Positions 33,301 to 45,671 are shown, counted from the stretch's first letter. The stretch: 64,000 bases of DNA from Chondrosia reniformis (GCA_947172415.1 OX359199.1:1948001-2012000); one strand, 5' to 3'. The notes: generated from the sequence alone by a model not told the origin. A program made the numbers and translations.

Positions 33301-36300
33301 AAAGTTTAATACCATTCTTGGGTCCAAAATCTTGAAGACTACGACAATATATAAGCCTAACATAGTGATCAAGTAATTTAAGTACAGGGGGTAGCACCAC
33401 AATTATTTTAACTTGAATTACTTGTTTAATCTTGAACCCTGATAATCCAGTCACCTGTTTAAGGCAGCCAGATAAAGGTCCCTTAGATGACTGGATTAGG
33501 CAGGTTCCATGTATGTATGTATCAATATAAAGTTGTGTTTAGTGCATGTTATTTGTTCTACAGGTTCTATTTGGATACTGATGATTACTTCTTTGCCTTT
33601 GGGACTATTGATAAAGCCTTCTTTTCTGTATTTGTGTGGCTGTGTCTGATGTTAGCTTGTTTGCTAGTTCAACCTGCCTTCATGGTGAGATAGAGCATCC
33701 TCTAATGTCTCCATTAGCAAATACTGTAAATCCCTTAGTATTAGCGTGCCATTAAATTTAGCTATATTAGCGATTTGACATTTACCGCTCAAATTAGAGT
33801 TCGCTAAATATAGTACTACTACTATATTGTATTACTGTAATTGACTAACAAAACTTACCTGCATCTTGTAAATCGCTAATATTAAATTCTGCTATGTAGG
33901 GGTAAAATCCAGTTTCGCTAACTTTTGGTTCCGCTTAAATAAAGGGATTTACAGTAACTAGCAATTTTCTATAAATTGCTCTGTGCTGTTTGTTATGTTT
34001 TAAAGCGCTTATATTTATTTATGTCATTGGTAATTTAATGTACTGTACTACTGTATAACTACAAATGTTATGATTATGTACCTATAGACAGTTTGTCTAC
34101 TTCCTATTAAACTCACCAGTCTCACACTCTGTGCTAACGTGTGATGTAGGAACCTTCAACTTTATATCTAGCCATTCTTTCTTCTGTATTTTGGTCAAAG
34201 GTGATGTCTTGATATTACATCTTTCCTCTTTAATATAACACTTTGTTTTAGTATGATAGTTAGTACCTTTGTTTGCACAATACATTTTTCGTCACACTCA
34301 TTTACACCATAATCAAGGGTGATGGTTGAATGGTAGTCACTCCATCCATTCCAATGGCTGCACTGTGTTCAGCTGCATGTGATTGGTAATATGTATGAAA
34401 AATCTAAGATACCATTTTCCTACATGCTATATTCCTATTCTGTAAAAGAGCCTTATAGGGTAACTAAACCCGAAGAGAGCTTTGGATGAAGATACAGGAG
34501 TCTTTTCTTCCTTCTTTCATCTTCTTCTTTACTGGGTCAGACAGCCGTTTCTGGGAATTCCACCCTTCATCAGTGATCCTGGGAGTCTTTGTCTTTTCTT
34601 TATCTTGATCTTCTGTGAATCCTTTTGATGTACACACACTTAGTACGTACATTCGTATGGCTGCTTGTTGAAACCATTATGCAATGCTTTAGCAACATTT
34701 TTTAACTCGTAACACTTGACTGCAGGTCTTCATCAGCTGAAACGACAGAAATATGACTTATACAGTAGCTAATAAAACATACCTTCTAAAGTTAACCTGT
34801 TGAATCCGTGTTCATGTGCATGGAGTCATCATAGCTATACTCAAGATACAATTAATTGCTGATGATTTGAGTATATTCCTACATACACATGAATAATTGA
34901 CACAAGTCAAACCACAAGTAATAATCAGTCAAACATCATAAAGAGGGAAAACACAAAAGAAGCAATTGCTGGGAATCGAACCCAGGACAGCTGGTTATGA
35001 CCACCAGTGCTCTGCCACTGAGCTACAACTGCCACAGCAATGCCCCTCATGCTCTCCCTCTTAAGCAACTACAACTAATTATTGGTTGACATTCTTAATC
35101 AGTGGTGATTCTCTTCATCAGTACAAGCTGATAATCAAGTGTTTTATGTTACACAACGCATCAGTACATATACTGAATAGTGGTAGAACTTGTATTTCTA
35201 GAAAACGTTTTATTATAATCTATCCTTGGCTATGTGTAGCTACATGAATCAGGTATGTTGGTCAATAATTGTATACTAAGTAATAATCAAATGTACATAT
35301 ATGTAAGGCATTCTAGTTTGTGTGGCTTTCTATAGTTATTGTTGAAAGTAGAGTCGTCCCCAATTTGTAAGGGAAGCACCTCTAATTGTTCATGCTTATA
35401 CTCTTATGCTTGAGAAGTGAATGAGTATTTGAAGTTTGTATAACAAACATTTGTTGAACTTGAAACAATCTGTTGAAAGTTTAAGTCAATGTAATGAAAA
35501 TATATTTGCTATGTTATAAAAATGATCAAGAAATGATCTTCATCTTTGATTTGACACACTGTGTTCATTCCTACTTTAGTGGTGTGATGGCTAGGTCAAG
35601 GGTGGTATCCATCTTTGAGCGAGCAGGGGCTTGGGCATGGAAGTTGGAATATACATACTGTTATAATAATATTTTTATTACGGTGTTTATTGGTTATTGT
35701 TGATTGAAAATGGGTCAATATCCATACATATGTATATACATACATCCATACATACATACATGCAAGGTATGTGGTTAGTAGCAATTCATCCAATTTAAAT
35801 TGAATATACTTGTCCAATTTAAAGTACTTGGAGTATACTACGATGTGTACATTCTTCTCTCTAACTTTAGTTGTGGAAGCGTGCGTACAGAAGTGCTCCC
35901 AAGTTGTCCAATCTTTTCTTTTCATTGCTCTTCATCGGGTACAATATGTGTGCCCACATCATTGTAATATCCTTGATAGTTGTCTATGATCTTGAACCTG
36001 GACTGTCACTGGTGATATCTGTTGAACAGGTAAATCTGTTGAGTATTTCTGCTGAACTTGTTCCTAAATAAAATTATTGTGGTGTGTATATATCTGTGTG
36101 TATGGCCTACAATTAAATTGATTTGGTAGAACAATAAATTCGTATCCACATAGATACGTACTTACATTACATTGTTCACAGATGAATATGAATGCATACA
36201 TCTACGTACATGTATATAGATGGATATGAATACGTACATACGTACATAATTAATGATTTATTGAGCATTGTGACATGAGATGATGTGTGTAGTGTGCATT

Positions 36301-39300
36301 CAAGTAAAAGGGTAAATAGCTAAACATCCAAATCTGTTAAATATATGTTGCTAATGCTCAATAAATCATTGATTACCATGATGATTGCAACAAATACTCC
36401 CTGTTGCTTTACATACTGTATGTAAGTATGTACGTATATAGATGTAATTAATTGTAGTATATATGTATGTACACCTAATTAGACTAAACGGATATGCATA
36501 AAGTGTATTGCAGTAACTTTTATGTTTAAAAACAGTTAGGGGAAGCCTATATAGTACTGGAATTGAATCTAAAGAATTCTAAACATTAGCTTATCAATTA
36601 TCCACCTTGTTGTTGTTGTTTAAACTACCAAAGTTACCTTCCAGTTATTTTAACAATGTTGAGGAAGTCCCCAAGATTACCCTAAGAGGCAGACATGGAT
36701 TAATATGTGGGTGCTGTGAGAGATAAGCAGATTGCCACATTAGCCCATAGTCATGTGTGCATTCTTAACATTGTGCAATTTTAATGACATTTCAGATTCG
36801 GTTGACAATGAAGTCGTATTCATATATCAGAGAAAATGCCTGTAAAGTTGTCAGGCCTTGGAAAGAAACTGATGAGACTGGACCTGCTGTTTGGTACAAA
36901 GGACAACTCAAGCCCAAAGTTGGCAACTTTAGACAATATTTCTACTTTCTTTTTGTCCCTACCCTCTTGTACAGAGATGAGTACCCTAGGTAAGCTTGCA
37001 TTACTGGTCCATCTTATTGTCTTGTGCTAGCCACTGCACTGTATTACTAGTCCATCTTATTGTCTTGTGCTAGCCACTGCACTGTATTACTGGTCCATCT
37101 TATTGTCTTGTGCTAGCCACTGCACTGTATTACTAGTCCATCTTATTGTCTTGTGCTAGCCACTGCACTGTATTACTGGTCCATCTTATTGTCTTGTGCT
37201 AGCCACGGCACTGTATTACTAATCCATCTTAATGTCTTGTGCTAGCCACTGCACTGTATTACTGATCCATCTTATTGTCTTGTGCTAGCCACTGCACTGT
37301 ATTACTAGTCCATCTTATTGTCTTGTGCTAGCCACTGCACTGTATTACTAGTCCATTTTATTGTCTTGTGCTAGCCACTGCACTGTATTACTAGTCCATC
37401 TTATTGTCTTGTGCTAGCCACTGCACTGTATTACTGGTCCATCTTATTGCTTCACTAAACGGCCAATTCGTGAGGGCTGCTAGTACAGTATCTGTTCAAA
37501 TTATTTTGATTCAAATATTTAAACTCAAAATGGCCTCCTGTATTGTTTACATACATTTGACAAGGGTTCTCAGAAATGTAGCCTTTTGCTAAGGGGAAGT
37601 CCCAGTTCAAATAAGAATTGAATTTAAATTATGGCTAATTGGAAGGTTTAGCTTGACCAGAATTGGTATATACTAACATTATAACTGTCCAGCTACAAAT
37701 ACTTTCTTTCTTTTTGTTTTCTTCCAGAACTGAAAAGTTCAAATATAAGCGTGCTGCTCAGTATTTTGGTGAATTTATTTGTCTTCTTGTTGTTGCTGTA
37801 ATGGTCATGAAGAACTTTATTCGTCCATCTTTTTTGGCACTTCCAGAAGATCCACCAAGGTATAAGAATAAGGTGTTTGCCACCCACACCTCTGCTCATA
37901 CATACGTATGTAGATGACTAGATGAATATATAACCTTAAAAGTACCACAGAAAAGTTTATTTTCTCTCCATCTTAAACATTAGGCTTAATAGTGGGTAGT
38001 TTAATGGTTTAGGGTGGTGAATACTTTACAAACATATTTGTGTGGGTGAAACATAGCCACAATTCTTAAACGGGTTTTAACATAAAATAGGTCAGGATAC
38101 ATATTACAAACATAGTTACACACAAATGGAGTTTGGTATGGGAGAATGGTGATTCGTAACTTTCTTACAAATCTTTTTAGCCTTGATGAAGATGAGGTTG
38201 AATCAGACACTGACTCTAAAATGTTTGAAGAGAGCACTGAATAATTTGTGTACATTATATCTATTTAAATCAACCCGTTTAAAACTGGAGGCCGGGGCCA
38301 GCTAAATTTGGTATTATTAGAGAGGTGGCTGCATTATAGAAGGCCTACATTTATTACATATGATTTACCAGGACTTTCAGAGCCACCTGTTTTTCAGAGG
38401 TGAATGCTCTATTAACGTACCTATGTTCTACTGTGATACTCATTATGTGATAAGTGTAAGTCACAGCATTTCATTTACTCCCAGTTCAATTTTCGTATTT
38501 CTGTGGTTAGATACCTTCTAATGTCTTCTCTGGGTTTGATGTCACTTGGTCTCTTCCTGCTGGTATTGACCAATGGGGCCATACTTCATGCCTGGATGAA
38601 TTTTGGGGCAGAAATGACCTGTTTTGCAGACAGACATTTTTATGAGGTAAGTTTGAGATGTACAGTGTACATCAAACCAATAATACTTGTTGTTTAAGGG
38701 CAAGTCACTTTTCAAGGGAAGTGATAGACAAGCATGCAAGATGCTGCTAATGATGGTCTTAAAGCTGATTAGTTCACACACATTGTTAGCACTTGAAAAA
38801 TAATTTTTAAACTAGGTAGATGTATAGCATTGAGGGGGCAAGTGTGAGTGAGACCAGGGGTGTGGCAGATATTTGCTGTTCTCTGAGGGAGGCCTGTTAT
38901 GTGGCAAATCTAGAACGATAATTAAATGCATGATATTCATTGCACACAATCTCACACCTGTATAGATTATTATACATTTTAATTATCTCCATATAGGACT
39001 GGTAGACTTGTATAGATTATTAGACATTTAAATTATCTCCATATAGGACTGGTAGACTTGTATAGATTATTAGACATTTAAATTATCTCCATATAGAACT
39101 GGTAGACTTGTATAGATTATTAGACATTTAAATTATCTCCATATAGGACTGGTGGACTTGTATAGATTATCAGACATTTTATCGGAAGTGGAATTATGTA
39201 GTTTATGATTGGATACATGCTTATATTTATCAAGATTTGAAAATGGTAAGTATATAGTTATACATATATGTTGTAATCCAATGCCAGTAGCTCATACGTA

Positions 39301-42300
39301 CTTGTTATGTGCGTAATTTTTCGAAAGAGTAGCTAAGAATTCATTTTGGAGTATCATAGTTAAACATTTTCAGAATGAACACAATAAATGGATGAGGTAG
39401 ATTAACCATCAGAATTATGCAGTGATTAATAAGATGGAAAGACCATCAAGTGATTTCTGCTGAGTGCTGAGTGCTTGTGATAATTCTAAAGCTGGGTTGA
39501 CACTATTCTGAAACCATAAATTACTTACGTAAATGCTACCATTTTGGATATCCTGTAATGGAAAGGGAGCTAATAGCACTGAGCTGTGCTAAGGATAGAA
39601 ATATAATCACTGGGTCACTGGGAGATATTACGCCTGACCAAAGTCTTACCTTGGTTGGAAGACCAACGACCTATTAATGACAACCAGTGATCACCTCCAG
39701 TCATCCAAGATGACAGTGATCATCAAAAGAATCACAGACAGCTGTTTTTGCCCTCCGTAGGGCTTATCAGTATATATACTTCCAGTGGTCGAAATAACGT
39801 CCGGTCATCGGTCAATTTTTGAACGTTTTTTTAAATTGACCTCACATTATTCCATTTGTCAGTACTCAGGAGTGCTTGGACATTTGACTGAACAACCAAA
39901 AAACCTTATTTCAACCACTGTACTTCTGGTGAGGAGTTTGAATGACCATCTTCAGCTTAGTATTTCACTACAAGTGAAACACTTGTAGTTTCATAATAAG
40001 TAAAGATGCAAGCTTCCCTCTAGTGCTCACAATGTTAATTGCATTGAGCTGTCATCTTGGTTGATTGGGAGGCAATCAATGCTTGCCATTATAATATGAC
40101 TTCAGTCTTCTAACCAAATACATAGCTGTATATTGTAAGTGTATTTACTGTAAATCCCTTTATTTAAGTAGAACTAAAAGTTAGGTCTACTAAATGGCCA
40201 ACTGTGACTACTTTGTCGGAGACATTGTTAGACCAAAGGCTTTAATTTTACCCCTACATAACGGAATTTAATATTAGCGACTTACAAAATGCATGGAAGT
40301 TTTGTTAGTTAATTACAGTAATACAGTATAGTAGTTGTACTATATTTAGTGAACTCTAATTTTAGCAGTAAATGTCAAATCTCTAATATAGCTAAATTTA
40401 ATAGCACACTAATAATAAGGGATTTACAGTATTAACTGGCATTTATTCTGTAATGGCTTTTATTTTCACTGCGTGTAATCTGGTTCACCAACTCCTTATT
40501 AACCATAAAGGATATAGTGACACTCATTAATAGTTTCTTTTGTACAAGATTTTACTTCCAGATGCCACCAATCAGATTGTAGAATATATACATACGTACA
40601 TAGTGTAGAGAATGTGTAACTGAGCCATCATGAAAGTCAGCATAATAGTTTAATACAAAGCAGATGGATGCTCTTATCCAAATCTTTTTGACCACTCTAC
40701 AAAGGTGACCCTTGATTGCATCTCTTCTGTAATGGTGCACTATGCATGTGATATATGTAGTCATACACAGTTTTAGTGAATAAGTTTATCTGCACACACC
40801 CCTGCTCCCCTGCACCCCTGCTCCCCTGCACCCCTGCTCCCCTGCTCCCCTGCACCCCTGCACCCCTGCTCCCCTGCTCCCCTGCACCCCTGCTCCCCTG
40901 CTCCCCTGCACCCCTGCTCCCCTGCACCCCTGCACAAGAGGTGAATATATAAGTGTGACTTTACCCTTACATGTGTACAATTTGGTGCCGGTAAGCTAGT
41001 AGGAGATTACAAAATGTATTAAAATAAATATTCATTTTATTATCATTTGACCTACGTATCCTCTCAACATCATTATGGTACAGGGTACATATGTACATTT
41101 TAGTTGAAGTACGTATGCCACTTTTATCTTAGCCTTAGTATAACTTATCTCTAAATTGTCTAAGTACGTGTGTGAATGTTCTTTTTGTTTCATCTCTTCT
41201 ACAGTATGCTAAAAGTAGAATTTTTAACAAGATTTCTGTAATCCCAACTATAATCATATCTTCAATATTTCATGAATACGTGCTGGCTGTGGCACTCAAG
41301 TACTGTGTGCCATTTTTATCTCTGGAGTTCGGAATCTTAGGAGGTACATGGATTGATATTGTGTATACATGTAGATATCAACTGTAACAGTATGTGATTT
41401 TTAGGTATGCATACTTCAACCACCCTAGACTCCATCTCTGAATAGGCTTTGTACATACATATGTAAATGTATTATAAAGTTATGTGAAGTATCCAATGTT
41501 AAAGTTGAGTAGTCAGAAATCTCAGGATATTCTCTAGACTAGTCTTAACACCTAATTCAATAGCAACAGAGTTTGCTTACATCATCTTCACAGGATTGTG
41601 AGCTACAGTTGTCAGGCTTGGGGTCATACCACAGAAAGAGGAATGCCAGTGCTAAAAGTCATGTATAAATAGGCTGAGAAAGGTTTAAAATCTTATTTTC
41701 CTTCTTTGATGTTGCCTAAGCATGGCTTCAGTGGACATACCTGCACTTTGGTGTACTTGCCAAGTGTTTCTCCAATGCATACAGCAACTTTTTAAAAATA
41801 CCATTGACCTGATTGACAGACATTACCAGTATTCACTAATGGTAAACACTATCCTCAACTATAGTTGTGGTATGTATTAACTTTTTTAAGCACAAAAGTA
41901 GTAGAAGATTAGTCTCCAAAGGTCTTAATATAAAGAGATACTGTGTATGGCAAAACTAGAAGAAACCATATTCTGATAAATGTTACATTTGCATGCAATC
42001 AAGTATATTAATATTAATATTAAAGTGCACACGTGCAAAACAAAATAGCACTAAGGTACAGACCCAATCAAATGTACATAATGTAGTCCACAAATACAGT
42101 CAGGCTGAATCAGCCAAATCTTGCAGTCCACATTAAATGAATCAACTGGGCAATCCCACGGTCTTCACACGCTAAGTCTGTGATTACAGCAGACTGAATG
42201 TCATTATACGTATATTGTGCAATGTGGATACTAAAGACTTACTTTATAGAGAAAGAGCATATTACTATTTATAGACTGTAAGCGTGAGTCTATATCAGTT

Positions 42301-42909
42301 TGTTTTGATAAAATGTCTTATTGAAATACTATTCTAGTTATTTTTTATATCATAGTTGTGTCTCTCTGGCGTTCTTCTGTGTAGGTATGTTTTATTTTTT
42401 ACGGCCTGTACTTTTGGGTCAGAGAATTTGGAATACTTTGTTCCTGTTAAGTCTTGGAGTGGGACAGGGGCTAATGATCTGGTGTTATGCTATTGAATAT
42501 TACTCCAGATTATACTGTCCGAAAGAGGTATGTGACTATTCCCTTGAGAACTGTTTGTTACAATGTAAACTGTCTATATACTGTTTGATTTGCTATACAG
42601 TAAACCTGCATAAGCAATTACCTCAGAATTATGGTTGGCTCTTAAAATCTTGGTACAATCATACAATGGTGTGTACATGAGCCTTTCTATAATGCAGCCA
42701 CCTCTCTAATATGACCAGGTTAAGCTGATTCCAAGCCAACTGTATTAGACAGGTTTTACTGTACTGCTCTTTCATGCTAATATCCCTACTAGATATTGAG
42801 TGGTATCCTAATTCAGTTAGTAATGGTTCTTGTACTATTTTCTTTTTAGGACACAATGCTCAACGCCTTCATCCCAAGAACATATGAATGTTTCTTTGGA
42901 AAAACTTAG
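30303..42909 (+). CDS. SOAT1: Sterol O-acyltransferase (ACAT), paralogue A
   Basis: ER membrane-bound O-acyltransferase (MBOAT) that makes steryl esters from acyl-CoA. Twelve exons: 30303-30445, 30843-30893, 32643-32753, 33564-33684, 35871-36029, 36796-36989, 37728-37859, 38511-38646, 39147-39245, 41205-41343, 42385-42527, 42850-42909; sum 1488 bp (495 aa). Signatures: [15 protein letters not shown], the FYxDWWN-type motif as FYEDWWTC (Thr for Asn), and the catalytic His in SIFHEYVLAVALKY. YRDxYPR and HEYxLAV point to SOAT, not DGAT1. Multiple hydrophobic segments are present. Exon 11 was set at AG|GT (42385) because its phase fits and the partner gene uses the same site. The call SOAT1 means SOAT family; orthology to SOAT1 versus SOAT2 is not resolved. 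Confidence 0.92.
31206..31377. mobile_element. Tc1/mariner-type MITE in SOAT-A intron 2
   Basis: 172 bp with imperfect terminal inverted repeats of about 50 bp (CAGTTTTCTTCACATTAG at the left, the complement of CAGTTTTTTCACATTGAT at the right, then TTTAACG and GATTGGTTTAAC on both). Flanked by TA on each side. Confidence 0.75.
33724..33954. mobile_element. TA-flanked MITE, CTGTAAATCCC family, copy 1
   Basis: 231 bp, ends CTGTAAATCCCTT and AAGGGATTTACAG, flanked by TA. It shares internal words (GCTAATATTAAATTC, TTTACAGTA) with the copies at 40148 and 47528. Lies in SOAT-A intron 4. Confidence 0.85.
34385..34640 (-). repeat. Penelope-like tail with intact hammerhead-like core, inverted
   Basis: The reverse complement matches 20890-21130 almost base for base, including CTGATGA (34573-34567), GAAAC, GGCT and GTC (34552-34550). 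Lies in SOAT-A intron 4. It shows that the tail is dispersed without the RT ORF. Confidence 0.85.
34905..35060 (-). mobile_element. tRNA-derived SINE, best copy
   Basis: On the minus strand: GTAGCTCAGTGGCAGAGCAC (A box), AACCAGCTGTCCTGGG, then GGTTCGATTCCCAGC (B box), followed by a tail with TTTTGTGTTTTCCCTC and TTACTTGTGGTTTG. The head looks like a tRNA but lacks a clean 3' acceptor arm and continues into the tail shared by the other copies, so it is a SINE and not a tRNA gene. Confidence 0.85.
36252..36370. repeat. Inverted repeat with 18-bp perfect arms
   Basis: AATGATTTATTGAGCATT (36252-36269) is the exact reverse complement of 36353-36370, with an 83-bp spacer. Lies in SOAT-A intron 5. 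A small foldback element or chance remnant of one. Confidence 0.7.
37002..37455. repeat. 43-bp minisatellite in SOAT-A intron 6
   Basis: About ten copies of a 43-bp unit containing TCCATCTTATTGTCTTGTGC and TAGCCACTGCACTGTAT. It begins 13 bp after the splice donor of exon 6. Confidence 0.95.
38961..39175. repeat. 50-bp tandem array of duplicated splice acceptors at SOAT-A exon 9
   Basis: Unit starts at 38961, 39011, 39061, 39111 and (inside the exon) 39161. Each unit carries AATTATCTCCATATAG, an acceptor-like end, then GACTGGT (GAACTGGT in the third). Only the last acceptor (AG at 39145-39146) is followed by GACTGGTGG; the earlier three are followed by TGGTAG. Confidence 0.95.
39783..39920. 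mobile_element. Short TIR element, possibly hAT-like MITE
   Basis: 138 bp, begins CAGTGGTCGAAATAA and ends TTATTTCAACCACTG. TACTTC stands on both sides as a possible target-site duplication of at least six bases. Lies in SOAT-A intron 9. Confidence 0.65.
40148..40429. mobile_element. TA-flanked MITE, CTGTAAATCCC family, copy 2
   Basis: 282 bp, begins CTGTAAATCCCTTTATT and ends AATAAGGGATTTACAG with TA on each side. The interior is largely the reverse complement of the copy at 33724, plus about 50 extra bases. Confidence 0.85.
40797..40932. repeat. GC-rich short tandem repeat
   Basis: Runs of CCCCTGCTCC and CCCCTGCACC (10-bp units) in SOAT-A intron 9. The opposite-strand ORFs through it are repeat artefacts. 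Confidence 0.95.
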
Positions 42910-43214
42910 TGCAATATTTAATTAACCATAGGCTATAAAAGGATATAATACTCTTGACTATATCTTAGAGCTTAACCCCTTTTGAACTTGAAATTTTCAT
43001 GAAAAAGATAATTTTAGAAAACTCAATTTTAACTACATAGTTATGAGCATAGAATTAATCATAGACACATCTTTAACCTAACATTGACCATTACACATAC
43101 ATACACATATACATGTATGTCGAGAAGATCTCTGGTATATGCATGCACGAGATTGGCTGCAATCTGATTACGCAATGAACTGATTTGATTTCGTCAGACT
43201 ATAGAAAGAAGGGG

Positions 43215-43846
43215 ATGGGGTGCTGTAGTAGTACAGAATCCGGTAAGCTAAATCAGTACATTTTGTGATTCATTTTTACTTTGGAGTCAGTACCATGTTT
43301 GTCACTTTACGCTAAAGAAACGATTAATCTCATATCAAACTCATCTCTGCTAATTCGTTACCTACGTATTTAGGTACAGACAGTAATGCTGCTGCTCCCA
43401 CTGACGGTTTTATCCAAGAAATTATTGACGTTCACAACGAATTGAGGGCACGCCACAATGTCCCGGCGCTAGTTGCCGATGTTCGAGCCACTAAAGCAGC
43501 GCAGGAATGGGCCGAAGAGTTGTACAAGATAAACATATTAAAACACGGTAACCATGAAGGTATGGGTCAGAATCTCTTCAGTAATGTAGGAGCAGAGGTC
43601 TCCGCTAGAAAAATAGTCGAATACTGGTATTCCGAGGTTAAGAGCTACGATTTTAACAATCCCGGATTTAGTCCGGATACTGGTCACTTTACTCAATTGG
43701 TTTGGAAGGACACGACTGGAATTGGAGTGGGTCGCGTGTACAAGAACAGAAGGGGGTTTGTTGTTTGCAATTATGTTCCACCTGGAAACGTAGCAGTAGT
43801 TGGACGGAGTAGCTATGTGGAGAATGTGCTGCAACCTCAACATTAG
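43215..43846 (+). CDS. GLIPR2: CAP-superfamily protein, GLIPR2/GAPR-1-like, predicted lipid-anchored
   Basis: Exons 43215-43242 and 43374-43846 (501 bp, 166 aa). Exon 1 encodes MGCCSSTES, a strong N-myristoylation signal (Gly2, Ser at 6) with two adjacent cysteines for palmitoylation; human GAPR-1 is itself myristoylated and Golgi/raft-bound. The CAP domain is close to GAPR-1: HNELRARHNVPAL, ILKH, WYSEVKSYDFNNPGF, TGHFTQLVWK, GVGRV, FVVCNYVPPGNV and a C-terminal ENVLQPQH. The CAP His residues (ILKH and GHFT) are kept, but the Glu of the usual GENL motif is Gln here (GQNL). No signal peptide, so cytosolic face. GLIPR2 is the nearest family, assigned by eye. Confidence 0.9.
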
Positions 43847-45048
43847 AATTCACATGTCCAATTTAATTCATTGCAATCTATTCAAGAATTAAACAACACA
43901 AATGAAAATCAATGCATTTATTTTGCTGTATAGAACACCCATTGTCATATGTACATATAGCAATCTATTTATTTTAATTTGATTCAAATTGTAGTAGTCT
44001 TTCAACTTTGAATATATCGGAAATTTGACAGCGAATTTATTTTGGCGGATTAAGCAATCTGCCAAAATGTCAACCACCAAACTACACCGAGTGTAGGAGA
44101 ACTGTATTGTCAGTAAAATCTGCATAATTTGAGCAATCTGCCAACATTTTTCCTGATATTCCAATATGTGGTATATATGGGCCAACTTATTTAAAGACTT
44201 ATTAGAGCTGCAGTCTCTATTTAGCATTAAAAACTACAGTACTCTATTCCCAACCCTGTCAACTTCTGAAAACCCATTCATAATTTGCAGTTGTAGCTCA
44301 GCACTGGTGTTCATAACCAGCTGTCCTTGGTTCAATTCCAAGCAATTGCTTGTTTTTCTTTTTTACTTCATGATCTTTGTGAATGATCTACTTGTGGTTT
44401 GTTTATCACTTTGATTATTCATGCATGTATGTGACATAATGAATTCTTTTATTGATCAAATTACCTTGAGGTCATGTCTTTTAACTATAGCTACATTTTC
44501 TGGCTTCCAAAATGAAGTTTCCTTGAAGAAAAATGTCTGAAATAAGATCCAGTTTCTAGACTTAGAGTTGGTCATTGTTTAAAGCCTAATTTAATCAACT
44601 TCTAGTGGCAAGGTAACTTCACCAATTAGCCAATCAGTTTGCTTCTCAGTGTACCCAATGGTACCCCTAATTCTCTAATTGTTGTACCCAATATGTAAGT
44701 TGATTCTAATGACACTGTAAAGTTGACTGGGCCCTATGAGACCAAAGACTGCCTGTACCACTTAATTAAATTACCCATAGCTCTGATGCAGCAATATGTA
44801 CATATTAGTTTCTTACTTTACATTTACTTCTTAAAACCAATGTTATCAAAATTTGTTTTTCTGAAACTTAAAAAACATATATAACTATATCTATACCTAG
44901 ATCTATAAGTGTTCAATAGTTACTTGAATGCTTTGATTTATTGTCTTACAGTCTTAATGTACATATACATAACTATTGCTTTGTTGCAATGTTTGTATAA
45001 TTTGAGAGGTGCACATTGCTTTACTCACTTGCTGCCACAATTCCATAG
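43847..45048. other. Gap between the two CAP genes
   Basis: Contains the SINE at 44285-44415. No second MGCC-type first exon for the CAP gene at 45049 could be found. Otherwise unique AT-rich sequence. Confidence 0.6.
44285..44415 (+). mobile_element. tRNA-derived SINE, plus strand
   Basis: GTTGTAGCTCAGCACTGGTG, ATAACCAGCTGTCC, then GGTTCAATTCCAAGC and the shared tail ending in CTACTTGTGGTTTG. The A-box region has a deletion compared with the copy at 34905. Confidence 0.8.
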
Positions 45049-45671
45049 GGTATACTCCTACTAAAATGGATATTGGAGAAAATGACGGATCTACTGACAG
45101 TATATCCACTTTGCTTTCAGTGGAACCATCAGCCACTCAACCTCAGGATACAAGTTACTTTAAACTAGACAGCTTTGACCAAACCATGCTTGAAATGCAC
45201 AATAGCTTTAGACAGTCTCATCAGTGTCAGGCGTTAAATTGGTCAAATGAATGTGCAGTGTCAGCATTAACTTTAGCAGAACACATGGCAATAAACAATA
45301 CCCTAAAGACGTACCCCACTAAGAACTATGGCCAGAACATTGCCTTCTTTGCCTCCATTAATTTTGGAACATCTGATGTATATTGTGTGTACAATAGTCT
45401 CTCTGAAAAAGTTGTTGCTCAATATATATGCAACTTGTGGTACAATGAAAGCTCTCACTATGACTACAATGACACCTTTGAGAACAATGACATGAACCCA
45501 GTTGGCCATTTCACTCAAATGATTTGGAAGGATTCAAAGGAATTAGGGACGGCTAGAATCACAAGAGACAATCGTACATTCATAGTGGCCATATACAAAC
45601 CACCTGGGAATATTCCTGGCCAGTATAAACACAATGTATTGAAGAGACATAATCATGAACCTCTAGATTAG
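45049..45671 (+). CDS. Second CAP-superfamily gene, diverged
   Basis: The exon opens after CCATAG at 45049 in phase 1, the same phase as exon 2 of the CAP gene at 43215. Reads GYTPTKMDIGENDGSTDS, an acidic/Ser-rich linker of about 40 residues, then a CAP domain: LEMHNSFRQSHQCQALNWS, NYGQNIAFF, LWYNESSHYDYND, VGHFTQMIWKDS, FIVAIYKPPGN. It is much less like GAPR-1 than its neighbour and has an insertion with Cys before LWYN. The His in GHFTQ remains; the GENL Glu is Gln again. Either translation starts at Met 45066, or an upstream exon supplies the start. No such private exon was found. 45663-45671 encodes the end (EPLD would be the last residues). SOAT-B starts 308 bp downstream. Confidence 0.75.

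Noticed and set aside
34905-35060. tRNA gene candidate with good A and B boxes
   Set aside because: No clean acceptor stem; the sequence continues into a tail shared with four other copies. It is a SINE.
40697-40980. GAGVQGSRG collagen-like ORFs on the minus strand
   Set aside because: Translation of a 10-bp C-rich tandem repeat; no Gly-X-Y triplet pattern and no splice context.
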